Shown here: piece by piece, positions 26,789 to 33,723 of the stretch
Numbering within the stretch: position 1 is the stretch's first letter
Layout: every line of letters begins with the position of its first letter
Made by a program: the position numbers and the translations under genes
Notes under the pieces: generated by a model
What the model saw: the letters and a program-made list of their open reading frames with translations, nothing else
What the model was told of the DNA's origin: nothing
Database searches by the model: none
Source of the DNA: Pseudomonas xantholysinigenes
Lineage (GTDB): Bacteria > Pseudomonadota > Gammaproteobacteria > Pseudomonadales > Pseudomonadaceae
DNA: 64,000 bases
Assembly (NCBI RefSeq): GCF_014268885.2
Contig: NZ_CP077095.1
Coordinates: forward strand, 1,741,501-1,805,500
Direction: 5' to 3'

Positions 26789-28459
26789 TCAGCGTTTGAG
26801 CAGCACCAGCCATAACACCAGGTTCAACAGCAGCGACACCAACCCAATCGTGCGCCATACCTTCAACGGCTCGCGCTCCAGCAGCGGCCGTGGCCGTTCG
26901 GCCAGCTCCTGGCGATCTCCCCGCTCCAGCAACAGCAACCACTGCTCGGCGGTCTCGAAGCGCTGCGCCGGGTCTGCCGCCACCGCTTGCAATACGTTGC
27001 GCTGCAACCACTCCGGCAAGTCCGGACGGTAACGCGCCGGGTTCACTGGCGTGCCGAAGCGCGGTCGCTGGAACGCCTCGACCTCGCCATAGGGGTAGTG
27101 GCCGGTCAGCAGGTGATAAAGCGTCACGCCGACGGCATACAAGTCTTGGCGTGGGCTCGGCGATGAGCCTTCGAAAGCCTCCGGCGCCAGGTATGAGGGC
27201 GTGCCGGGGAGGGTATTGGGTTGATCTTCGGACAGGCCCGGGCAGTAGGCCAGGCCGAAGTCCAGCAGACGCAACTGACCATCGTCGCCCAGGTGCAGGT
27301 TGTCCGGCTTGATGTCGCGGTGCAGCAGGTTGCGCCGGTGCAACACGCCAACGGCCTGCAGCAGCTGGCGAGCCATTTCCAGCCACTGCGGCAAGGGCAG
27401 CGGGCCATCGGCCTTGAGCTGGGCGCCAAGGGTCGTGCCGGCATACGCACGCATCAGGTAGTACAAGTGCTGGCGCTGACTCGCCGGATGGACTTCGGGG
27501 AAATGGCGGCCAGCGACACGGCGCAGGAACCACTCTTCCAGCAGCAAGGCTTGGGCGGCCCCGGACTCCAGGTCGCGCGACTGCGGCAGGGTCTTTAGCA
27601 GCCAGGGCAGGCCATGCGGGTCGCGGACCTGGTACAGCAGCGATTGTCGGCTCTGGGCCAGCAAGCCATCGACCTGCCAGCCATCGATCAGTTGGCCGTC
27701 ACGCAGCGCGCCAGGCAGCGGCCATTGCTGAAGTTGCGCGAGGGTGTCGCCCAGGCTGCTCGTGCCCAGTTGCTCGACCTGCACCAGCAGGGCGCTGGCG
27801 TTGTCCTGGCTGCCTGCGTGGTGGGCGGTGGCCACCAGGGTGTCGGCGGCGTCCTGCAGGTCGCTTTGCTCGCGCAGGATCGCCTGGATGCGCTGATCGC
27901 CGACGCTGGCCCAGACGCCATCGCTGAGCAGCAGGTAGCATTCACCCTCGTGCAGCTCACCCTCCAGGTAGTCGACCAGCACCTGTTGGTCCAGGCCCAG
28001 CGCGCGCTTGAGCACATGCTGCATGCCGGGTTGGTCCCAGACATGGTCTTGGCTCAGGCACTGCAACTGCCCGGCATGCCAGCGGTAGACCCGGCAATCG
28101 CCGATATGGGCGAGGGTGAAGCGCCGGCCGCGCAGTACCAGGGCGCTGAGGGTGGTCAGCAATGGCTGGCCGTTGCCCTGGGCGCGCAGCCAGCGGTTCT
28201 GCGCGCTCAGCAGGCGGTCCAGGGCCTGGGCCACGCTCCAGGTGGCAGGGGTGGCGTAGTAGTCCAGGGCCAGGGCCTGCAAGCTGGCCCGTGCCGCCAG
28301 GCCACCGTCGGCGCACTGGCTGACGCCGTCGGCGAGGGCGCACAGGTAGCCCTTGCTGGCGGCCAGTTCCGGCGCGGGGGTGACCAGGCGCAAGGCATCC
28401 TGGTTCTCCGCGCGCGGCCCGATGGCGCTGGCCTGGGCGAATAGCAGGCGCAAGCTCAT
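26789..28459 (-). CDS. Bifunctional PP2C phosphatase / Ser-Thr protein kinase, membrane-anchored
   Basis: 556-residue fusion. The N-terminal PP2C-type domain (about 1-235) shows RAENQDALRLV, ALADGVSQCADGG, HIGDCRVYRW, LLLSDGVWASV and SQDNASALLVQ, i.e. the metal-binding aspartates are intact. The C-terminal kinase (about 255-520) has the lysine in WLLKTLP (near 288), HRDIKPDN (H near 379), DFGLAY and GTPSYLAPE, all intact. The last 20 residues form one helix (TIGLVSLLLNLVLWLVLLKR), so both enzyme domains face the cytoplasm. ATG at 28459 shares one base with the nasA TGA. It is the last gene of the nitrate operon, as in P. aeruginosa; its substrate is unknown, with NasA an obvious candidate. 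Confidence 0.93.
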   Translation of the reverse strand: MSLRLLFAQASAIGPRAENQDALRLVTPAPELAASKGYLCALADGVSQCADGGLAARASLQALALDYYATPATWSVAQALDRLLSAQNRWLRAQGNGQPLLTTLSALVLRGRRFTLAHIGDCRVYRWHAGQLQCLSQDHVWDQPGMQHVLKRALGLDQQVLVDYLEGELHEGECYLLLSDGVWASVGDQRIQAILREQSDLQDAADTLVATAHHAGSQDNASALLVQVEQLGTSSLGDTLAQLQQWPLPGALRDGQLIDGWQVDGLLAQSRQSLLYQVRDPHGLPWLLKTLPQSRDLESGAAQALLLEEWFLRRVAGRHFPEVHPASQRQHLYYLMRAYAGTTLGAQLKADGPLPLPQWLEMARQLLQAVGVLHRRNLLHRDIKPDNLHLGDDGQLRLLDFGLAYCPGLSEDQPNTLPGTPSYLAPEAFEGSSPSPRQDLYAVGVTLYHLLTGHYPYGEVEAFQRPRFGTPVNPARYRPDLPEWLQRNVLQAVAADPAQRFETAEQWLLLLERGDRQELAERPRPLLEREPLKVWRTIGLVSLLLNLVLWLVLLKR

Positions 28460-29670
28460 CAGACCCGCGCCGCGGTGACGGCCGCCGAGCCCCAGGTGGT
28501 GCGCCAGCGTTGCTTCACGCCGTGCAGGCCGAACCAGGCCAGCAGGCCCAGGCTGGCGAACAACCAAAGGCCGAGCTGATAGTCGCCGCTATGCTGCTTG
28601 ATGGCCCCCAGGCCGGCGGCGAGCAGGAAGCCGCCAATGCCGCCGGCCATGCCGATCAGCCCGGTCATCACGCCGATTTCCCCGCGAAAGCGTTGCGGGA
28701 CCAGCTGGAACACTGCGCCATTACCAGCGCCCAGGCCCAGCATGGCACTGACGAACAGGGCCAGTGCCGCCACCGCGCTGGGCAGGTTGAAGCCGACGGC
28801 GGCTATGCCCACGGCGGCCACACCGTACATGGCCAGCAGGGTGCGGATACCGCCGAAACGATCGGCCAGGGCGCCGCCCAGCGGGCGCATCAGGCTGCCA
28901 GCGAACACGCACGCGGCGGTGTAGTAGCCGGCGGTGACCGGGCTCAGGCCGTACTGGTCGCTGAAGTAGCCGGGCAGGGCGCTGGCCAGGCCGATGAAGC
29001 CGCCGAAGGTGACGCTGTAGAAGAACATGAACCACCAGCTGTCACGGTCGCCGAGGGCCTTGAGATAATCGGCCATGGCCTTGGGCTTGGGCCGTTGTGG
29101 GGCGTTGCGCGCCAGCAGGGCGAACAGTGCCAGGGTCAGCAGCAACGGCAGCAGGGCGAAGCCGAACACGTTGTTCCAGCCAAAGCCGGCGGCCAGGGCC
29201 GGGGCGAGCAGGGCGGCGAATACCGTGCCGGAGTTGCCCGCCCCGGCAATGCCCATGGCCTTGCCCTGGTGCTGCGGCGGGTACCACTGTGAGGCTAGCG
29301 GCAAGGATACGGCGAACGAGGCCCCGGCGAAGCCGAGGAACACGCCCAGCAGTAGCGCCTGTTCATAGCTGTGCACGCCCAGGTACCAGGCGCAGGCCAG
29401 GGCGACGATCACCACCACCTGGCCGATCAGCCCGGCAGTCTTGGGCGACAGACGATCGACCAGCAGGCCCATGGCAAAGCGCAGTACGGCGCCGGCGAGG
29501 ATCGGCGTGGCCACCATCAGGCCCCGTTGCTGGGCGCTCAGTTGCAGGTCGGCGGCAATTTGCACCGCCAGGGGGCCGAGCAGGTACCAGACCATGAAGC
29601 TCAGGTCGAAGTACAGGAAAGCGGCGAACAGGGTGGGCACATGCCCGGATTTCCAGAAGCTCGTATTCAT
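28459..29670 (-). CDS. nasA: NasA nitrate/nitrite transporter (NNP family)
   Basis: 403-residue MFS transporter of the nitrate/nitrite porter family with about 12 helices. NNP signatures are IAGAGNSGTVFAALLAPAL in the fifth helix and LGLGAGNGAVFQLVPQRFRG in the eleventh-helix region; the conserved helix-2 arginine is in GAVLRFAMGLLVDR. It brings nitrate into the cytoplasm for assimilation. It follows nasT after a 237-base leader that holds a terminator and an ANTAR-type hairpin, so expression depends on NasT. Its stop overlaps the phosphatase-kinase start. Confidence 0.93.
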   Translation of the reverse strand: MNTSFWKSGHVPTLFAAFLYFDLSFMVWYLLGPLAVQIAADLQLSAQQRGLMVATPILAGAVLRFAMGLLVDRLSPKTAGLIGQVVVIVALACAWYLGVHSYEQALLLGVFLGFAGASFAVSLPLASQWYPPQHQGKAMGIAGAGNSGTVFAALLAPALAAGFGWNNVFGFALLPLLLTLALFALLARNAPQRPKPKAMADYLKALGDRDSWWFMFFYSVTFGGFIGLASALPGYFSDQYGLSPVTAGYYTAACVFAGSLMRPLGGALADRFGGIRTLLAMYGVAAVGIAAVGFNLPSAVAALALFVSAMLGLGAGNGAVFQLVPQRFRGEIGVMTGLIGMAGGIGGFLLAAGLGAIKQHSGDYQLGLWLFASLGLLAWFGLHGVKQRWRTTWGSAAVTAARV

Positions 29671-29691
29671 TGAACACCTCGTTGGGCGCGG

Positions 29692-29748
29692 AAACGAAAA
29701 GACGCCGCTGCCCGATCCACGACCGTGGAAGGGGCGAGCGACGTCTTT
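29692..29748 (-). terminator. Intrinsic terminator in the nasA leader (attenuator)
   Basis: On the minus strand an AAAGACG...CGTCTTTT stem with an inner TCCACG/CGTGGA hairpin is followed by a T-rich run (CTTTTCGTTTC), only about 22 bases before the nasA ATG. A terminator between nasT and nasA, immediately downstream of the hexaloop hairpin, fits NasT-controlled antitermination. Confidence 0.8.
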
Positions 29749-29760
29749 GTCGGAGGATGG

Positions 29761-29780
29761 GGCAGCCGCCGTTGGCTGCC
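29761..29780 (-). promoter_or_regulatory. ANTAR-target hexaloop hairpin (NasT binding)
   Basis: Minus-strand stem GGCAGCC/GGCTGCC (7 bp) closed by the six-base loop AACGGC. The loop has A at position 1 and G at position 4, the hallmark of ANTAR-protein RNA targets. A second (P1) hexaloop, expected upstream, was not clearly found. Confidence 0.7.
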
Positions 29781-29907
29781 GAAGTTTTCAAGGCAAGAGG
29801 CGGGCCAATGCTGCCTGGATTTCTCCCGGCCATGTGCAGTCCCTGTAGCAGGGGCCTTGCCGGGGCGCCCCTTGCAAGGATATTCCGCCGGCACGATGGC
29901 GTGACAG

Positions 29908-30483
29908 CTACCCCAGCATCTGCGCCATGGCGATGATCTGCTCCGCCACCTGGATCAGCTTCTGCTGGCGACTCATGGCCTGGCGGCGCATCAAGGTATA
30001 GGCCTGTTCCTCGTTACAGTCCTTCATCTTCATCAGCAGGCCCTTGGCCTGCTCGATACGCTTGCGCTCGGCCATCTGTTGGTCGCGGGCCAGTAACTGA
30101 GCCCTGAGCGCCTGGTCGCTTTCGAAACGGGCCATGGCCACCTCGAGGATCGGCCGCAACCGCGCGGCGTGAATACCCTCGACGATGTAGGCGCTGACCC
30201 CGGCCTGGATCGCCTGGCGCATGATCCCGGGGTCGTGTTCATCGGTGAACAGGACGATCGGTCGGGGGTGATCGCGGCTGACCAGCACCACGTGCTCCAT
30301 CACGTCGCGGCCCGGGGACTCGGTATCGATCAGCACCACGTCCGGGCGCACCTTGTCGACGCAGGCGGGCAGGTCGATGCTCAGGTTGCCGGTCTCGATC
30401 ACCTCGAAGCCGGCTTCGCTCAACGCGGCTTTCAGGCGACCGACCTTCTTTTCGGTGTCGTCGATCAGCAGGATGCGCAACAT
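29908..30483 (-). CDS. nasT: NasT, ANTAR-domain response regulator/antiterminator
   Basis: 191-residue protein: an N-terminal receiver-like domain (MLRILLIDDTEKK; VVLIDTESPGRD) and a C-terminal ANTAR RNA-binding domain (about 125-185; ERKRIEQAKGLLMKMKDCNE and AYTLMRRQAMSRQQKL). NasT binds the nas leader RNA and allows read-through; NasS holds it inactive when nitrate is absent. The ATG at 30483 was chosen because it starts the receiver fold; further in-frame upstream sequence overlaps nasS. Ten bases separate it from the nasS stop. Confidence 0.94.
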   Translation of the reverse strand: MLRILLIDDTEKKVGRLKAALSEAGFEVIETGNLSIDLPACVDKVRPDVVLIDTESPGRDVMEHVVLVSRDHPRPIVLFTDEHDPGIMRQAIQAGVSAYIVEGIHAARLRPILEVAMARFESDQALRAQLLARDQQMAERKRIEQAKGLLMKMKDCNEEQAYTLMRRQAMSRQQKLIQVAEQIIAMAQMLG

Positions 30484-30493
30484 GTCCGAGCCC

Positions 30494-31708
30494 TCAGTGC
30501 CCGGCCCGCTGGCCAGGTGGGGTGTCCAGTGCGTGCAGCGCGAAGCTGCGCGCATAACCCTGGGGGTCGCTGCCATCCCAGCGGCTGCCGTCGAGCAACT
30601 GGCTGCTGCGCAAGGGCGGGTCGGCGCAGGGCACGCCCAAGGCCTGGGCGGCTTCGCGGTACAGCGCCAGTTGCTGGACCTGGCGGGCGACGCCGAGGTA
30701 GTCCGGGTCGTCGCGCAGGATCCCCCAGCGGCGGAACTGGGTCATGAACCACATGCCATCGGAAAGATACGGCAAGTTGGCCCGGCCCTGGTCGAACAGG
30801 CGCAACCCGTGGGGGTCGTGCCAGCGGTTGCCCAGGCCATCTTGATAGTCGCCGAGCAGGCGCGGTTCGATGCTCTCCAGTGGGCTGTCCAGGTAGGCGC
30901 CAGCACTGAGCAGGTGGGCGGTGCCGCGGCGGTTGTCCAGGCTCTGCTCGATGAAGCGGGCGGCGGCCAGTACCGCGCGGATCAACGCCCGGGCGGTATT
31001 GGGATAGTGCGTGACGAAGTCCTGGGTGCAGGCCAGGACCTTCTCGGGGTGGTCGGGCCAGATCGACTGGCTGGTCGCCAAGGTGAAGCCCTGGCCCTGG
31101 GCGATGGCGTCGGCCGCCCATGGCTCGCCCGCGCAGAATCCGTCGATGCGCCCGGCCTGCAAGTGGGCGCGCATCTGCGCCGGCGGTACCACCACGCTGT
31201 TGACATCGTGCAGTGGATGGATGCCCTGGCTGGCCAGCCAGTAATACAGCCACATGGCGTGGGTGCCGGTGGGGAAGGTCTGGGCGAAGGTCAGGCGTGC
31301 GCCAGCTTGGTGCACCCGTCGCGCCAATGCTTCAGGGGTGGTCACGCCCTGGCGTTGCAGGGCCGAGGAAAGGTTGATGGCCTGGGCGTTCTGGTTCAGC
31401 CCCATGAGTACTGCCATGGCACGCGTCGGTCCGCCGCCAACACCCAGGTGCATGGCATACGTCAACCCATACAGGCAGTGGGCGGCGTCCAGTTCGCCAG
31501 TGAGCAGGCGATCGCGCAGGCCGGCCCAGGAGGCCTGGCGGCGCAGGTTGAGGGTCAGGCCCTGCTGCTGGGCGAAGCCTTGGGTGGCGGCGACCACCAC
31601 CGAGGCGCTGTCGGTCAGGGCCATGAAGCCGATATCCAGGCAGGGCTTTTCCGGGGCATCGCTACCGTTGACCCAGGCCAGTGGCAGTGTCGTTGGGGGC
31701 GTGTTCAA
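30494..31708 (-). CDS. nasS: NasS, cytoplasmic nitrate/nitrite sensor
   Basis: 404-residue protein related to the substrate-binding proteins of nitrate ABC transporters (NrtA/CmpA) but without a signal peptide, as expected of NasS. Segments include DIGFMALTDSASVVVAATQG, ELDAAHCLYGLTYAMHLGVG, NAQAINLSSALQRQG, and GFCAGEPWAADAIAQGQGF. Without nitrate, NasS binds and blocks NasT. The start is taken as TTG (then NTPPTTLPLAWV) because GAGGAA precedes it; a longer frame would cross the sigma-54 promoter. First gene of the nasST-nasA operon. Confidence 0.92.
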   Translation of the reverse strand: MNTPPTTLPLAWVNGSDAPEKPCLDIGFMALTDSASVVVAATQGFAQQQGLTLNLRRQASWAGLRDRLLTGELDAAHCLYGLTYAMHLGVGGGPTRAMAVLMGLNQNAQAINLSSALQRQGVTTPEALARRVHQAGARLTFAQTFPTGTHAMWLYYWLASQGIHPLHDVNSVVVPPAQMRAHLQAGRIDGFCAGEPWAADAIAQGQGFTLATSQSIWPDHPEKVLACTQDFVTHYPNTARALIRAVLAAARFIEQSLDNRRGTAHLLSAGAYLDSPLESIEPRLLGDYQDGLGNRWHDPHGLRLFDQGRANLPYLSDGMWFMTQFRRWGILRDDPDYLGVARQVQQLALYREAAQALGVPCADPPLRSSQLLDGSRWDGSDPQGYARSFALHALDTPPGQRAGH

Positions 31709-31752
31709 GGCATTCCTCGGGCGTTGGCGGGAGAGTGGCACGATGGTGATGT

Positions 31753-31768
31753 AGCAACCCATGTGCCA
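31753..31768 (-). promoter_or_regulatory. Sigma-54 promoter of nasS
   Basis: Minus-strand TGGCACATGGGTTGCT: GG and GC separated by exactly 10 bases, matching TGGCAC-N5-TTGCW at every specified base. Transcription would start near 31742, about 35 bases before the nasS start. Nitrogen control through NtrC is inferred; no clear NtrC sites were picked out. Confidence 0.85.
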
Positions 31769-31797
31769 TGGCCCTGTCACCCAGGCGACGCGCTGGC

Positions 31798-31803
31798 TAT
31801 AAT
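31798..31803 (+). promoter_or_regulatory. Candidate sigma-70 -10 box of pyrD
   Basis: Perfect TATAAT 33 bases before the pyrD ATG; the -35 (CTGTCA region near 31775) is weak. It lies next to the divergent sigma-54 promoter. Confidence 0.5.
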
Positions 31804-31835
31804 CGCCCCCTCACACACCGCGAGTCCGCCCGCCC

Positions 31836-32861
31836 ATGTATACCCTGGCCCGCCAGATGCTGTTCAAGCTCTCCCCGGAAACCTCCCACGACCTGTCGCT
31901 GGACCTGATCGGCGCCGGTGGCCGCCTGGGGCTCAATGGCTTGCTGTGCAAGCAGCCGGCAGCGTTGCCGGTGACCGTCATGGGCTTGAACTTCGCCAAC
32001 CCGGTGGGCCTGGCTGCGGGCCTGGACAAGAACGGCGCGGCCATCGACGGCTTTGCCCAGCTGGGTTTCGGTTTTGTCGAGATCGGCACCGTGACTCCGC
32101 GCCCGCAACCAGGTAATCCGAAGCCGCGCTTGTTCCGCCTGCCAGAGGCGACCGCGATCATCAACCGCATGGGCTTCAACAACCTGGGCGTCGATCACTT
32201 GCTGGGCCGGGTGCGCGCCGCGAACTACAGCGGCGTGCTGGGCATCAACATCGGCAAGAACTTCGACACCCCGGTCGAGCGCGCCCAGGACGACTACCTG
32301 ATCTGCCTCGAGAAGGTCTACAACGACGCCAGCTACATCACCGTCAACGTCAGTTCACCCAATACTCCTGGCCTGCGCTCGCTGCAGTTCGGCGACTCGC
32401 TCAAGCAACTGCTCGATGCCCTGGCCGAGCGCCGCGAGCAGCTTGCTCAGGCGAACGGCAAGCGTGTGCCATTGGCAATCAAGATCGCCCCGGACATGAG
32501 TGACGAAGAAACCGCCCTGGTGGCTGCGGCGCTGCTTGAATCGGGCATGGACGCGGTAATCGCCACCAACACCACCCTGGGCCGCGAAGGGGTCGAAGGA
32601 CTGCCGTTCGGTGGCGAGGCGGGCGGTCTGTCGGGCGCCCCGGTGCTGACCAAGAGCACCCATACGGTGAAGGTGCTGGCGGGCGAGCTGGGCGGCAAGT
32701 TGCCGATCATCGCCGCCGGCGGCATCACCGAAGGTCGCCATGCCGCCGAAAAGATCGCCGCGGGTGCCAGCCTGGTGCAAATCTACTCGGGCTTCATCTA
32801 TAAGGGGCCAGCGTTGATCCGCGAGGCGGTGGATGCGATTGCGGCGATGCCGCGGCAGTAA
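31836..32861 (+). CDS. pyrD: Dihydroorotate dehydrogenase (quinone), class 2
   Basis: 341-residue class 2 DHODH, which oxidises dihydroorotate to orotate in pyrimidine synthesis and reduces membrane quinone. The N-terminal membrane-associating helix is [23 protein letters not shown]/substrate motifs are [48 protein letters not shown] (with the catalytic Ser region), [20 protein letters not shown] and [13 protein letters not shown]. Length and motifs are full. Monocistronic and divergent from nasS. Confidence 0.96.
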   Translation: MYTLARQMLFKLSPETSHDLSLDLIGAGGRLGLNGLLCKQPAALPVTVMGLNFANPVGLAAGLDKNGAAIDGFAQLGFGFVEIGTVTPRPQPGNPKPRLFRLPEATAIINRMGFNNLGVDHLLGRVRAANYSGVLGINIGKNFDTPVERAQDDYLICLEKVYNDASYITVNVSSPNTPGLRSLQFGDSLKQLLDALAERREQLAQANGKRVPLAIKIAPDMSDEETALVAAALLESGMDAVIATNTTLGREGVEGLPFGGEAGGLSGAPVLTKSTHTVKVLAGELGGKLPIIAAGGITEGRHAAEKIAAGASLVQIYSGFIYKGPALIREAVDAIAAMPRQ

Positions 32862-32872
32862 CCGGCAGACAT

Positions 32873-32898
32873 AAAAAAGGGGTCCCTCAAGGGACCCC
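32873..32898 (-). terminator. Rho-independent terminator of rmf
   Basis: GGGGTCCC/GGGACCCC stem with a TCAA loop. The A-run precedes it on the plus strand, which gives the U-run on the minus strand, i.e. it ends rmf. It may also limit pyrD read-through. Confidence 0.85.
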
Positions 32899-32958
32899 CT
32901 GGGCCGCAGCCCGCCGCCCGGATGGGGCGCGCATGGTGCTCGAATTCAGTGTCCTCGT

Positions 32959-33174
32959 TCAGCCAACGGCGTGATTTTCGTTGAGTCTGTGGATGCCAGC
33001 GGTGCCGGTCATGCCGTCCCAGTTATCACCGCGGCCCTCGCGCCAGCCGTTGATCCAGGCTTGACGGACGGACGGCAGGTTGAATGGGCAAAGTTCGCGG
33101 GATTTGCCGGTGACTCCATACTGGTAGCCACGTGAATATGCTCTTTCCAACGGATCACGCTTAAGTCTTCTCAT
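32959..33174 (-). CDS. rmf: Ribosome modulation factor
   Basis: 71-residue basic protein that dimerises 70S ribosomes into inactive 100S particles in stationary phase. MRRLKRDPLERAYSRGYQYG and CPFNLPSVRQAWINGWREGR are the family hallmarks (RGYxxG and WxxGWREG). The C-terminal extension (DGMTGTAGIHRLNENHAVG) is typical of pseudomonads. GAGGG lies nine bases before the ATG. Monocistronic, with a terminator 60 bases downstream. Confidence 0.95.
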   Translation of the reverse strand: MRRLKRDPLERAYSRGYQYGVTGKSRELCPFNLPSVRQAWINGWREGRGDNWDGMTGTAGIHRLNENHAVG

Positions 33175-33550
33175 AGGGTGTTGCCCTCACTTGTTGACTG
33201 TAATGTCCCGTCGGCCTCTCCGAGGCCGGGCAGAATCGTTCTGCCGGTATGCGCCCGCTGCCGGCGTGGCGGGCTGGAAGTGTCGCCTCGTTGCGAGACG
33301 ACCTGAGGTCAGTTCTATCGAATGCGGGTCACAGTGTGAATGATCGATTTGTCATAAGGACGTAACCTTTCATAGGTTGAAAGGATAAGTAAATAAATGC
33401 GACTCAACCTTGTTTGCCGTTGAGCCCGCTATGATCAGGGTTTAGCCAGCACTGAAGTCATATGGCCAGTGTTGCTGCTTGATGACTGAAATATTCAGTA
33501 ATGCGACGAAGGGTCACATCTGTGCCTAGCGTCGAGGAAATTTTCATACT
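33175..33550. other. Intergenic region between rmf and rlmL
   Basis: Divergent spacer expected to hold the rmf promoter (minus) and an rlmL promoter (plus). It is AT-rich around 33330-33430. No gene is supported, and no promoter hexamer pair stood out clearly. Confidence 0.4.
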
Positions 33551-33691
33551 GCCCGGCGATCAAAGCCACTTTCGCCCCTGGCGAAGGGGCTATCCGCCGG
33601 GCGGCCCGGCCTGGCGAGAAGACTCGCCGGGCCACCCGGACGCTTGCTGGAAGGGCGTGCGGGCAAACATCGACCGCCGATGCGTCGGCGG
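33551..33691 (+). other. Three-hairpin structured region upstream of rlmL (leader or small RNA candidate)
   Basis: Three strong stem-loops in series. (i) GCCCGGCG/CGCCGGGC (33551-33558 with 33595-33602), enclosing GCCCCT/AGGGGC; (ii) GGCCC...GGGCC at 33603-33633 with an inner GGCGAG-AAGA-CTCGCC; (iii) CCGCCGA-TGCG-TCGGCGG at 33674-33691. The rlmL ATG follows 33 bases later. Could be a structured 5' leader or a small RNA; no known family was recognised. Confidence 0.5.
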
Positions 33692-33723
33692 CCATCTACC
33701 TAGCCCAAGGCTCTGGATTGCAC

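Noticed and set aside
29781..29880. Second (P1) hexaloop hairpin in the nasA leader
   Set aside because: Candidate stems such as CCTTGC/GCAAGG and GGC/GCC do not close a six-base loop with A1 and G4.
33495..33695. 66-codon minus-strand frame upstream of rlmL
   Set aside because: Covers the three hairpins; no SD and Arg/Pro/Ala-rich composition typical of antisense GC-rich DNA.
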